Below are positions 41,201 to 52,394 of a DNA stretch of 64,000 nucleotides, piece by piece. This DNA comes from Dipteris shenzhenensis (taxonomy: Eukaryota; Polypodiophyta; Polypodiopsida; Gleicheniales): the NCBI GenBank assembly GCA_047967505.1, contig CM106540.1. The stretch is one strand, 5' to 3'. Position numbers and translations under genes: made by a program. Each line of letters starts with the position of its first letter. Position 1 is the stretch's first letter. The notes beneath the pieces are model-generated. The model ran no database searches. It was not told where the DNA came from and saw nothing but the letters and a program-made list of their open reading frames with translations.

Positions 41201-41260
41201 ATATTTTCTTCTTCTTGGGGGATGTCCAAGCTATTAGATGTGTAATCTAGTTATAGAACA
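38207..41260. other. 3' UTR of the OTU7-like gene and unassigned DNA
   Basis: The first few hundred bases are presumably 3' UTR; no canonical AATAAA is close to the stop. A short direct repeat, GTCTTAGGTGAGGACTCC, occurs at about 38779 and 38818. A purine-pyrimidine alternating stretch (GTGTGCGCGCGTGCATGCGC) lies at 40928-40982. No gene is recognisable. Confidence 0.45.
40928..40982. repeat. Alternating GT/GC low-complexity stretch
   Basis: An almost strictly alternating purine-pyrimidine sequence of about 55 bases, the kind of DNA that can adopt the Z form. Confidence 0.7.
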
Positions 41261-41269
41261 TTATAGCCT

Positions 41270-42370
41270 TAGAGGAGATCCAACTCGACTAGGGAGAGGA
41301 CTGGAAGCATCTTTCGGTTGGGTCTGTCCTCTACGAAAACGAAGCCTGCACATTAAAGGGCTCAGACCTTTTGAAAGGTATGTGGTCAGGCTTGGGAGTC
41401 ACTGAGACCGTATGTGATCTAGAAAGGGTTCTCTAAAAAAAACGGCAGTTTCATGGCCAATGATTCAATCAGGTTTTCAACCATTTGGGTAGCCACCTTG
41501 CTCAGGGATGACGAAATCAAAAACGCCTTATGGTCAACAAGAAAGGGATTCAGGTCTGGGGAAATATATGGGATAGAGAGAAAAGGAAGTGAATAGAAAA
41601 TGACAAGTTAAAAGTTAGATTTAATCTGAACAGATTCTACCTAGAGATGCTAGCTGTGAGGCAGACTCCGTGGGACAGAGAATCGATTGCTTGGATGGGT
41701 GGAAGGGCTCCTTTGTCTACTAAAGAATTTAGGTGGGCAGGCCCCAAACTAAGCTCTTCCCAGTCCCCATCTTTGTCGAAGGATATGAAGGGCTATTAGC
41801 TCAACTGAATCGGAAGTGGTCGAGAGCAGATTCGAAAAGAGTGTGGTCTAAAAGATTCGAAAGAATGTAGGACATGGAACTTCCAGAGAAAGAGGCTTGC
41901 CTCTTATGGCTCATTATGCACAAAGGTGTTTGGATAGCCAAACAAGCACTGATAATAGGACAAGGAGATGGTTAGTGCCAAAGATGTATCAGAGCGTAGG
42001 AAGATATCCCCCACCTATTTCTAAACTACAGATCTTCTAGAGAAGTATGGGGCACTGTGCACAAACAGTTTGGCTTTTTCTTGATCAATTATGCTTGTTG
42101 CCTTCTGCTGGGCGACAGACCAACCAGGTCCTCGAAAAACTGGAACACTCTTTGGTCTCTATGGACTCAGAGATGCGCTAAGGTTTTTGGTAATGTCTCT
42201 ATTTGTACTAATGAAATTGTAACGAATGTATGTTTGAACATAGGAAAGAGGTGTAAATCTTGAAAAGATATCACGATTGTAGGAGCAAAGTCAGGAGTGC
42301 TACAAAAAGGATGAACATTTCGTGAAGAAAGAGATTGCTCTGCTGGCCCAGCTGCAAAAATAGGCCGGAT
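41270..42370 (+). mobile_element. L1-type LINE fragment (ORF2 C-terminal part)
   Basis: Plus-strand DNA with broken frames that match the end of ORF2 of the LINE at 43-49 kb. Landmarks are LKGSDLLKGMWS near 41355-41395 and, from 41610 on, WDRESIAWMGGRAPLSTKEF and the zinc-binding RT-associated region (ACLLWLIMHKGVWIAKQALI). It is very similar to 56955-57750 on the same strand. The 5' part and the 3' end are missing: similarity stops at about 42370. Confidence 0.8.
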
Positions 42371-42379
42371 ATATATGTT

Positions 42380-43353
42380 GGCCTCGGTTAGAGTAGGAGG
42401 CTAGGTTAGGTTCATGGTTAAGTTAGGTTAGTGGTTCGTGGTCAGGTTAGCTTAGGTTAGGTTAGTGGTCCATTTAGGTTAGTCGCATTAGGTTAGATTA
42501 TTTTAAATTATGTATTAATTAGACTAATTTAGTTAATTTTGTAAGATGTAGTTTAGTTTAGTTAAGTTTAGTTTATATTAATTAAGTTAGATTTAGCTTA
42601 GTTTAGCTAGATTAATTTAGTTAAATTTATTTTAGTTAGTTAGATTAATTTACTTAGATTTAACTAGATTTAACTTAGTTTGGTTATATTAATTCAGTTA
42701 ACTAGGTTTAGTTTAGTTTCTACTTTACTTTTTAGATTATGTAAATAAAATTAAGATAAGTTGATTATAAAATTAGATTAATTAAAAAAAGTAAGATTAG
42801 TTAATCCACTAAATTAGATTAATTAATATATCAAATTAATTAACCAATTAATCCTATGATCAATTAAAATTAGTTCATTAAAGTCAATTAATAAATTATG
42901 ATAAAAAATGTTACATACAATTAGATTAAAAAAGATTAATTACATAGTAAATTAAGATTAGTCAATCTATTAAAATTAGTTAATATAAATTAATTTAAGT
43001 TAATCAATTTAAATTAAATAATTAAATAATTAACTTATTAATAAATTAAATTAATTAACCAATTAATTTAAATTAATTCAAGGCAATTTATTTAAGCTAA
43101 TTAATTTAATGTATTTAATTTATATTAATCTATTCAAGCTAATTAAATTAAATAAATTTAACCTATTTAAATATTAAATTAAGATTAATTTAAGGTAATT
43201 TATTTAAATTAATTAATTAAATAGATTAAATCAATTAACTTAAGTAAATTTAATCTATTTAAATAAATTATATTTGTCTATTTGATTAAGCTAATAAATT
43301 TAAATTAATTTAAGCTAATCTATTCAAATAAATTAAATTAATATATTTAATTT
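42380..43353. repeat. AT-rich low-complexity DNA with a TTAGGT start
   Basis: The first 100 bases are degenerate AGGTTA/GGTTAG repeats. The rest is an extremely AT-rich mixture of TTAATTAA, TTTAAATTAA and similar words. The same kind of DNA resumes at 49513, so the LINE at 43354-49512 landed inside one AT-rich block. Confidence 0.85.
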
Positions 43354-43560
43354 TTATTTTTTTAAAATGCGGCTTTATGTTAATATGAAAGAGTCAAATA
43401 TATACAAATTCAAAAAAGTCCTTAAGACTTCAAAATCGGGATTTGAACCGCTAAGCCAGTAACTGTAACAATAACAGTTTAAATCGGGATCTGTTCAGCT
43501 AAACCATCAGTAACAGTAATAGAAAAATGGAAAACTCCATCTCCACTATCCAGTCGTGTC

Positions 43561-46500
43561 CTACGGCTCTTCTTTGGGGACCATGTGTGCCACCACTCGA
43601 AGAACAATTGTGCTTGGGATTCGAGAGTAGGGGAATGGCTTTTTGACTTTAGTTTTCGGTCTTGGAGCGAGAGGCTTGAAGTCGTTTGGTGTGACTTTGT
43701 TACGAACTTTAACAGTAACACCTACCGGGTCGCTTCTTGATACAGGCCTCTTATACATCACAAGAGGAGGGGGAACCATAGGAGACAAAGGCAAAGAGGG
43801 TGCATCATACGCAAGAGAAAGCTGAGGGGATGTCAGAGCAGTAAGGGCGGACGACAACAAGGGGGAAGCCGCAAAAGCGGGCATAGTGAGCACGGGGAAG
43901 GAGAAAGTAGGCACAGGGGGTACAAAATCCTTGGCTTGTGGAGTTGTTTGATCGAGTATAAGTACCAGTTGAGGGGTAGCTCCTGAAGGAATAGCATCTT
44001 TTCCAACCTGTTGTTGCATTTGAACCAACAGGGTGGTCTCTTTTCTCGCGAATGTGCGTCCTTCTTGCAACATTCTTGGATTTGTTGCTGCAGATGAGAG
44101 ATCTTCTCAAGATTTGCTCCTCTTTCCTGCATTACTAAAAACCTTAGAGCATCCCTGCCACCAAAGAGACCATAATAGCGAGCTGTGCATGGAATTCCAA
44201 TTATTCGGTGCTCTGTTCGCTGTGTCCCCCAACAAAAGAAAAATATAATTAACCGGGAAAAGAGCATAGAGTTTGTGCACAGTCTCCCAAACATCTCTCG
44301 AGAATGTGCAGTTTAGGAACAAGTGGGGAATGTCTTCCTGAGCTCTACAACATCTTTGGCATAACCCATCTCCCTACCCAATTTTTAGTGCCCGTTTAGT
44401 AGTCCAAACCCCTTTGTGAAGGATGAGCCATAAAAGGTAGGCCTACTTCTCTGGGATATTTTTGTCCCAAGCTTTCTTAAACCTCTTTACCCAAGTCCTT
44501 TTCGAGTCTTTTCTGTACCACTTCTAATTTAATTGAACTATCAGCTCTTCTTGACCTTCCTCAAAGATGGGGACAAGCAAGTTTTGTCTGACCTGCCCAT
44601 CTAAATTCTCTAGTAGTAGGAGGAGACCTTCCCCCCATCCACAAGATGGCTTCTCTATTCCAAAGCGCTTGTCTCTTCGAAGCAGTTCTAAGTCAAATCT
44701 ATTGAGTTTAAATCTGATTCTTAAAATATCATTATTTATCCACTTCCTTTGCTCTCTGTCCCAAATATCTCCCCAAACTCAAATACCTTTTTTGTTGAGG
44801 CACAAAGCATTCTTAATTTCACCATCTCTTAGAGGAGCATTTGTCCATATGGCTAAGAACCAGATTGAGTCTTTAGATGAAAATGTACCCATTTTCCTAG
44901 AGAATCCTTTCTAAATTACAAAGGGTCTCAATGATTCCCAAGTTGACCACATACCTTTCCATAAGTCTGATCCTTTTGCTATACAGACTTCCTTGGCTAA
45001 CCCTAATGGAAGGTGCTTCCAATGTTTGCATCTCTCTACCATGACTTTGCTGACATTTCTGAGGATTAAGTATGCCCAAATCTTTTTCGGATTCTGCACA
45101 GCCTTGAGGATCCATTGAGCCATCAACCTAGCATCAAATTTCTCCACATCTACAATACCGAGACCTCCTACTGCCTTTGGCATTATGTAGGTTTGCCATT
45201 TGACTTTAGGAACCTTGTGATTGACAGCATCTCCTCCCCACAGACTGTTGAGTTGTCAAAGGAATTTCTTTGTTGGGTACCAACAGGAAATAAAGTAAAT
45301 GATGGAGGGATAGATGTAGTGGATGAGGACATAATTTCTTCTTGCTAGTGTTGGTTGAAGTCCTTGCCGTCTATTCACCTTGCTTTTGACCCAGTCTACC
45401 AGTCCCACCTGTCCTGCATAGAACAACCAAATCCCATAGGAATTCCTAGAAGTCTGAAGACCTCTCCTTTTCTGATCTCTTTATAGCCCTTGTTAGAGAG
45501 AAACATAGGCGGGGCACTAATCAGAGTTCAAAAGGGCATGCACCTTAAATGAAATGTGAGCGTCTCCTCCTCATGGCCCCTAAAAGGAGGGCTCTTGGTG
45601 CCAAAAATTCCTATTTTATCATGGTTAACTTTGGACCCCGAGGCCAGACAAAAAGTATTTAGACACTCCAAAGTAGCTCTTACTAACTCTTCATCATTAT
45701 GTGGCATTAGATTTGTGTCATCTGCAATTTGGTGGCACATAATTTGTCTGTCCTTTACTAGCCATCCTAGTGCATCTGTAGCTATAGCAAAGAGTAGAGG
45801 AGCTAGGAGCATCCTTGTCTGATTGATCTTTTGAGCCCAAAGGGTTGCGTTGTTCTTCCATTAACCTCGACTTTACTTCTAGCTTGACACAAAAGTAATT
45901 CTACATAGGAGCTAAATCCAAGGCCAACTCCTATGTCCTTGAGGGAGGAAAAAATGAAGAGGCTTTGTCGAAGTCAATTTTGAGGTAGCAAATGTCCTGC
46001 TGAGTTTCATTAGCCAGTTCAAGCCCTTCCCATAGAGTGAGGATAGCTTCTAGGATATGCCTTCCTTGAATGAAACCTTTTTAATCCTCCCTTATCCAGC
46101 ATTGCATCTTGTTTTTAAGTCTAATGGCTAAAGCCTTTGCAAAGATCTTGTAGTTGCAGTTCAGCATGGTCAAAGGTCTCCAGTTCTTGAGTTCCTCTTT
46201 GGGGCCACCCTTAGGAATTAGTTTTATCATGCCTGTGTTTATTCTGTGTCTAAAACCCCTTTTGCTTTGGACTCTTCCCATAGCCTCATTAGATAGGGAC
46301 CTACTATTTCCAAAAGACTTGATAGAACTCTATAGGAAGCTCTCGTCTTCTCCAGGTGTCTTACCCTTCCCCATTTGATCAACTGCTCCTTTCAACTCCT
46401 CTAAAGTGAGGTCTTTGTCCAGATAGATGCTATCAAATGTAGAGACTTTTCTTTCTCTTACTTTAGAGCATTTCCCTCGAGCTGTAGGCTTTTCTATTGT

Positions 46501-47710
46501 GATGATCTCCTCCTCTCCTAAAAGCTATTTAAAGTGTTTTGAGATCACCTCAAGGATTTCACTTGGGTCTTGGATGAGTTTGTTTCCAACTTGAAGAGAC
46601 TCTAAGGATTCTTTAGCATGTTTTTTCTTCAGGCTTTTGAATATATCATCATTGGCCTTGTCTGCTTTTCCCGCCCACCAATCACGTGTATAAATATTGG
46701 CCTGGTTAGCTACTATTTCTACTTTTGCTCTAAGTTTATCTCTGACAATCCTCGTCTGCTGTCTCTATCCTTATTCAGTGTTGTCCCTCTCAAGGAGAGC
46801 CAGTTGATCTTCGATCTTTTGAGTCCTAAGTTCTCTGGCTTTGTCGCCTCTGCATTTGATTGCTTTTAAAAAGACTCTTGTCCTATCTATAGCTCTGATT
46901 CATTTATTTGTCGTAGTGGCAGTCCCACCAAAATCATTGTTCCAGATTTTAAAAATCTTATTCCTGACATACGAGAGTTGAAAAAATAAAGGATTGGCTT
47001 TAATCCACGAGCGGCCGATGACCTTGTCTTCCTTTTCAAGGACAATTGAAATGGGTTTGTGGTTAGAGAAGGGGAGTGTTACCAAAGCTCTACTCTTAAC
47101 ACAAAGCATCTCATCAACAATTCTCTTAGAGCAATAGGCTCTATCCAGTCGCTCTTTTTTGTGAAGCTGTCCTATTTGATTGTTAGTTCGAGTAAAAGTA
47201 GTGTCTTCTGATATGTCAACCAACTCTACCCTTTCTTTGATGCCTATCCCCTCCCATCTGTCAATCCTACTCTCTACCATGTTGAAATCTCCTAGTAGGA
47301 GCACATTGTCTAACAATCGAATGCTTTCCAAAAGAAGTGCTATGTCCCTAGCCGAGTTTGGAGCATACACCACAAAAATTTGGCATGAGAGATCAGTGTG
47401 AACAAAATCCACCCCCACTCCGTATTTGCCAAAAATTGAGATAACTCTCCCCACTCCTTGGGCCAGTTGATTTGCTAATCCTAAGGGTGCACCTCCTCTC
47501 CCTTCATCATGGTTAGTTGTGAACCACAATCTCTTATCATCAATATGTTTTAGATGACAAAATAGTTTTGCTCCTCCTACTTTGACTTCTTGGAGAGCTA
47601 AGAAGTTAGGAGAGAGCTTATTTGACCTCAGCCATCTCTTGAAAACTAGGGGCTTTAAGTCATTAGATAACCCCTAAACATTTAATGAAAAACAAGAATT
47701 TTTTTTTTGA
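43561..47710 (-). pseudogene. LINE ORF2: endonuclease, RT, zinc finger, Pro-rich tail
   Basis: AP endonuclease block (47710-46900): FLALQEVKV, FVVYAPNSARDIALLLES, LLLGDFNMVESRIDRWEG, KKERLDRAYCSKR and LPFSNHKPISIVL, with an early in-frame stop. The RT block is in pieces: MIKLIPKGGPKEELKNWRPL (46230-46165) and HQIADDTNLM with the catalytic Asp-Asp (45730-45700). A post-RT block (GGLGIVDVEKFDARLMAQW, 45170-45115) and an RVT-type zinc-binding region (44500-44250) follow. A Pro-rich C-terminal extension lies at 44073-43561 (VPPPLVMYKRPVSRSDPVGV ... VVAHMVPKEEP). Frameshifts separate most blocks. The order is classical for plant L1 elements. Confidence 0.85.
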
Positions 47711-48021
47711 TTTTGACTCATCATTGGGTAGAACTTTTATTCCTCAACTTCTTGAAGTTAACCGGACTCATTTGAGGAGATAGAGCAAATCCTCTAGACA
47801 ACCTTCTCTTTTCCCTTTCTGCTAGACTCTTCTTAGTTGAGTTATCTAAGTTGGAGCTATTTAAGCTTTTTTCAAGCTAAATTGTTCTTTTCCCCTTCAC
47901 TAGCGTGAAGGGTTGTTCCTCATGTGAGATGGTGGCATGTTCTGCTTGCTCTAACTGAGCCTCAAAATCCTACGTGTTAGGGACAAACTCCTCTTCTCCT
48001 GAATTGTCTTCCATGTTCTCT

Positions 48022-49487
48022 TCATTGATCGTGGTCCTCTCTTCTTCTATCTGTTTTCCTTTCACTCTCTATCTGACTCTCTTTGGTCTTACTCGACTTC
48101 TCTTCCTGTGGTCGTTGAGTTGGGTCCTCCACCCTTGTCTTCTCTGGTACCTCCAGATCTTTTTTACCCTCAGCTTGTTTCTCCTTTCGGTGACTGCTAC
48201 TACAGGAGGGACAATCTTTATGAAATATCCACCAAATCCACAAAGGAAACACGAGGTTGGGGATATTTTTGTAGAACACCTTTTGAATAAGTTCAGACCC
48301 ATTGCCATCCAGCAATCGAATAGCGTTGGGTGGTTCAATAGCCAAATCCATCAGCACACAGGTTAGAGGATTTCCTCTAGGGCTGATGAATCTTTCCATC
48401 TCTAATCCTAGAAACTGGCCTAGAGGGAGACATAACACTTCCAATTGGGGGAAAAGAAACTGGGGAAGGTTTGGAAACTCTACCCAAATGGGTGCTTTGG
48501 AAGGCGAAGGTAAATCGAGATTAAACAAAGGGTCGCACACAACTGGATACATAGGGGTTGGTTTTTGATCATCCATGTTCCTTTCTGCACGACCTCAGTC
48601 ACCATATCGGCCTTCTCAAAGAGAAAAATGATATAACCCTTCCTCAGGAAATGAATACTTGTAACATTCAAGCCTTTGCGCGTCAAGAAATTCCTAACCC
48701 AACCCTTTAGAAACATCACAGGGGGACGAAGGCCGTGAATGTATCCGACAACCGTATAGGAACACAACCATTTGGTCATTTCATTGAGTATGTCATTGTG
48801 AACCTTCATGGTAGGCAACTTACCTTTGAATGCGCTTCCATCTGAGCTAGGGAGTTTCTCAGAAGGTCCAAGGCTGGAGGCATTGTTGAAGATTCATTTG
48901 GCCCTTGGGGTAGGTTTCTCCCACACATTTTGTTTTGGGTTACGGCACGCTTTGAAGAGACTCCTTCCTCTACCTTGGATAGCTCCAACGTAGGAGCCTC
49001 TCGATAGGTCCTACATGGACATCCCTATTTGGGCCTGCTGCACTATATCTTGTTGTGGAGCTCTATTAGTATGGCCTGTAGATTTGGTCGTCACTAAAAA
49101 GGTGACTCCTTTGGATTTTTCTATCATTTTTTGCTCTAAGAACGATGGGAAACTGTTGAGAGTAGTTCTGAAGGCGCTTAGCAGTTCTCTAATATCTGCA
49201 GATCCGCCAGCGTTTTGCATGTCACTATCTTCCACTTGGAATGTGAAGCCCGTTGTCGTACCATCTCTTGCATCATCTTTGGTTTGTTTAAGATCTTGCA
49301 TGATATCATCTGTCTTGCGATTGTCTTCATGGTTCAAGGCTAGCCACTCAAGTTCACTAGAAATGAGAGGGCTTACTTTAGCAGGGGGCACACATGCCCT
49401 ATCTCTACCACCATCGCTGGGGGAAACCATATCTCCATCATCGCTAGATGATGATGTATCCCTACTACCATCGCTGGAGGATGCCAT
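48022..49487 (-). pseudogene. LINE ORF1 (DUF4283-like RNA-binding protein)
   Basis: The first frame (49487-49011) begins MASSSDGSRDTSSSSDDGD and is acidic and Ser-rich. It is followed after a break by a DUF4283-type domain (48760-48560: WVRNFLTRKGLNVTSIHFLR, KGYIIFLFEKADMV, VQKGTWMIKNQPL) and its partner segment (48500-48270: APIWVEFPNLPQFLFPQLEV...). A CCHC knuckle is readable only by combining frames near 48240 (CFLCGF and HKDCPSC). The C-terminus is Lys/Glu-rich. ORF1 proteins of this kind bind element RNA. At least two frameshifts are visible. Confidence 0.75.
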
Positions 49488-49512
49488 CTATGATTAATTA
49501 AACTATCATTAC

Positions 49513-50220
49513 TATATTTAATTTAAGTTAATCTATTTAAATTAATTTAAATCAATTTAAATTTATTTAAGCTAATCTATTTAAATTAATTAAATTAATG
49601 GTTTTAACTTAAGTTCATCTATTTAATTTAATTTAATTTTATTTAAGTTAATCTATTTATATTAGTCAAGTTAACTAATTTAATTTAAGTTAATCAATTT
49701 AATTTAAGTTAATCAATTTAATTTAAGTTAATCAATATAAATTAATATAAGTTAATCTATTTAAATTAAGATTAGTTAATCACTTAAAATTAATTACTCT
49801 TTTTAAATTAATTAATTAATCATTGTGTGGTAATTTAGGATATATGGTATATATTGAATTACATTTATATAAGATATATAGGTAAATTAAATATTTATTG
49901 AGCTAATATAAGGATGATTAATTTGATTTAACTGGTTAGATTAATATTAGATTAGCTAGGATAGATAAAATTATAAGTATCTTTAATTTGAACATTAGAA
50001 TATATTAGGATTAGCTAGCATTAAGTCAGTATTAGTATCTACATTAGGATGAAAATATATCTAATTACATGTACTTAGTATATTTATTTAGTATCTACAT
50101 TAGGATGAAAAAATATCTAACTACATCTACTTAGTATATTTATTTTGGGTTTCTCATCTGATTAACATACATCTATTCTAGTTTCTCATGTGACATCTTA
50201 ATCGTCCATGGTGGTTTAAT
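49513..50220. repeat. AT-rich low-complexity DNA
   Basis: TTTAATTTAAGTTAATCAATTT is repeated several times at 49610-49760. This is the right half of the AT-rich block split by the LINE. No coding signal. Confidence 0.85.
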
Positions 50221-50224
50221 AATT

Positions 50225-50995
50225 TTAGACAACTATGATCAAATCATTCTTGCCTTGTTGACCAGTGAAACTCATCCCAACTCTTGGTAATAGAGAGTGC
50301 CTTGTTGATGCTCTTTTATCAACAAGGAATCCCAACCCTTGGGATAAAGACTTTCTTGGTACTTTCAGATTCCCACCACCTGGGGTAGGGGTCATTGCAC
50401 TAGGCAATGCTCGTGGTGGTTCAAATATTTTAGGCAAATTACAATCCAATCTTGTTCCTTTGTTGATGGACACCATCCATCCAGATTCTTACCATGCTTC
50501 GTGAAATTCATCCAAACTCTTGGGATAGAGAGTGCCTTGTTGATACTCTTTTATCAATAAGGAATCCCAACCCTTGGCATAAAGACTTTCTCGGTACTTC
50601 TAGGTTCCCACCACCATGGGATAAGGGTCATTGCACTAGGCAATGCCCGTGGTGGTTGAAATGTTTTAGACAAGCTACAATCCAATCTTCTTGCCTTGTT
50701 GATGGACACCATCCATTACAGAAACTCATCCAGATTCTTACCATGCTTCATGAAACTCATCCCAACTCTTGGGATAGAGAGTACCTTGTTGATACTCTTT
50801 TATCAACAAGGAATCCCAACACTTGGGATAAAGACTTTCCTGGTACTTTCGAGTTTCCACCACCATGGGGTAGGGGTCATTGCATTAGGCAATGCCCTTG
50901 GTGGTTCAAATGTTTTAGATAAACCACAATCCAATCTTCTTGCCTTGTTGATGGACACCATCCATGAAAGAAAGCTTACCATGCTTGGCATGCTT
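50225..50995. repeat. Three-copy tandem repeat, period about 240 bases
   Basis: Copies start near 50266, 50505 and 50752 (AAACTCATCCCAACTCTTGG or variants). Each has TAGAGAGTGCCTTGTTGAT...ATCAACAAGGAATCCCAACC, the GGTCATTGCACTAGGCAATG stretch and TGTTGATGGACACCATCCAT. Long plus-strand ORFs across the array are a by-product of the repeat. Confidence 0.9.
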
Positions 50996-51122
50996 GGTGT
51001 TACAAATATTTTAGAGAACCCCCATAGGAGTAAAAGCGATTACACTATACAATGTCTTCGTAGTTGTACCTTAATTTATAAATCCAAATTTGAGTTTTTA
51101 GTAATGGTATTTTATTGATTTC

Positions 51123-51220
51123 ATTCTTTGGTTAAGGAGTGTGTCTTTTTGAGAATGCGGGTTTATATTAATATGAAAGAGTCAAATATATACAAATTCT
51201 TTGGTTAAGGAGGGTGTCTT
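51123..51220 (-). mobile_element. 48-base LINE insertion with 25-base target duplication
   Basis: The bases ATTCTTTGGTTAAGGAG... occur at 51123-51147 and 51196-51220 with one mismatch in 25. Between them, 51148-51195 is a minus-strand copy of only the last bases of the L1-type LINE found at 43354 and 58373 (complement of TTTGTATATATTTGACTC, then the ATTAATATAAACCCGCAT word). This is a classical target-primed insertion that stopped almost immediately. Confidence 0.85.
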
Positions 51221-51244
51221 GTGTAATATGTTTTACAATTTCAG

Positions 51245-51694
51245 GAATTTGCAATGGCCGTGCTTGTTCACGAGAAATTCATCGATCATGCTTGGTTTAT
51301 GATGGAGAAGACAAAGAGCTATCACCTTGTTATCACTTCACTGAAAGTGACAAGTCCCAAATTTTCTAGCCAAGCAATTGGAAGTGTTGAAGCTATCTTG
51401 AAGTTGGATGTGTTTCCACACGGGGACTTCATGATAGCCATATGTGATGACAACATGAAGGGCCAGCGTGTACTAAAGTTGAGGACAAACTCTAAGAAGT
51501 ACTTCTTATGGGAAGTGCCTAGATTCACAAAGTATCCATATATAGGTGATGCCTTGAGTCCTCTTAAGGCTATATTTGATGCATTACCAAATATTCAGGA
51601 TGGTCAAGATGGTGATACACTGGGATCTTCTCAAGGGTTCGTAAAACCTTCAGCTTGGTCCCAACTATCGAACCACAGGTGCAGACTGCAATGA
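51245..51694 (+). CDS. Hypothetical protein fragment
   Basis: I do not recognise it. The frame gives about 150 residues (EFAMAVLVHEKFIDHAWFMM ... FVKPSAWSQLSNH). A good splice-acceptor-like sequence (TTTTACAATTTCAG) ends directly before 51245, suggesting an internal exon of an old gene or element. After 51660 another frame (EPQVQTAMSKEKKKTSSKFD) looks coding, so a frameshift or splice site may lie there. The LINE micro-insertion at 51148 would lie in the preceding intron. The composition looks protein-like, not low-complexity. Function unknown. Confidence 0.4.
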   Translation, partial: EFAMAVLVHEKFIDHAWFMMEKTKSYHLVITSLKVTSPKFSSQAIGSVEAILKLDVFPHGDFMIAICDDNMKGQRVLKLRTNSKKYFLWEVPRFTKYPYIGDALSPLKAIFDALPNIQDGQDGDTLGSSQGFVKPSAWSQLSNHRCRLQ

Positions 51695-52008
51695 GCAAGG
51701 AAAAGAAAAAGACATCATCTAAGTTTGACCCTCATGTGGAAGCTATGGCTATACCTCTCGAAGAGGAGAAAAAGGCCTCAACCTGAAAGAGATAACCCAA
51801 ATGTAACCCAATTACAATGTGGTGAGAGGTTGGATGATGATGACAGTGATAACGAGGATGAAAAAGCTCAAGAAGCGAAGCTTAAAGAATCACTACTTTA
51901 ATAAATGCTGATCTACACTCTGATGATGATGAAGGGTATACCTGGGGATTCTCACAGTGTTCAATGCAAACAACACACATTAATCAAGCTACTTTGTTTA
52001 CCGATCAA

Positions 52009-52275
52009 TGCCCTCTCCATCCCTTCCACCCCCGTGTCCCCCTCTTCTCCCGTGTCGGCTCCCCCCCTCTCTCCCACCTCCTCTCTGTTCTCTTGCCCTC
52101 TCACCCCCTCACTTTCTCCCTCTTCACCTTCTTGCCCTACTTTCTCCTTCGCCTTCTGCCCTCCTTGCCCTCCTTCTTCCATCTCTATCCTGCCCCCTCC
52201 TCTACCCCGCTTCGCCTGTGCCTCCCCCTTTTGCCACTTTTCTTCCTCACCCTCCTTTTCCTCTTCCTCCCTGTA
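52009..52275. repeat. Long polypyrimidine tract
   Basis: About 265 bases composed almost only of C and T on the plus strand. The minus strand therefore gives a spurious Glu/Gly/Lys-rich ORF. Confidence 0.9.
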
Positions 52276-52394
52276 GCGGGAGCACTTGGGCTTTTTAAGG
52301 CGAAAGAAGAACCTTGGTGGTGACCCTTGGTCTAGCCAAAGGGGCTCTATGGCAGGACCCTCAAATCCCATAGCCGTTAAGGTTCTTCTTTCCC

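Larger units (their letters stand above)
43354..49512 (-). mobile_element. Near full-length L1-type LINE
   Basis: About 6.16 kb on the minus strand with ORF1 (49487 down to 48022), ORF2 (about 47710 down to 43561) and a 3' end at the T run near 43354-43363. Both flanks carry the same 12 bases, TATATTTAATTT (43342-43353 and 49513-49524), a candidate target duplication, although AT-rich flanks make chance matches likely. ORF1 starts only 25 bases from the 5' edge, consistent with full length. Both ORFs contain stops or frameshifts. The 3' UTR word TATTAATATAAACCCGCAT (variant here) is shared with the copies at 51148 and 58373. Confidence 0.85.

Noticed and set aside
42405-42480. TTAGGT-rich repeats resembling telomere DNA
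   Set aside because: The unit is irregular and is not the plant TTTAGGG repeat. It grades into AT-rich low-complexity DNA.
43430-43510. tRNA-like A and B box words on the minus strand (GGTTCAAATCCC and TTAGCTGAAC)
   Set aside because: The segment aligns with the 3' region of the LINE copy at 58.2 kb, which lacks the B box. No cloverleaf can be drawn, so it is LINE 3' UTR and not a tRNA or SINE.
50225-51118. Overlapping 140-codon ORFs on the plus strand
   Set aside because: They follow the 240-base tandem repeat and repeat themselves in different frames. Not a protein gene.
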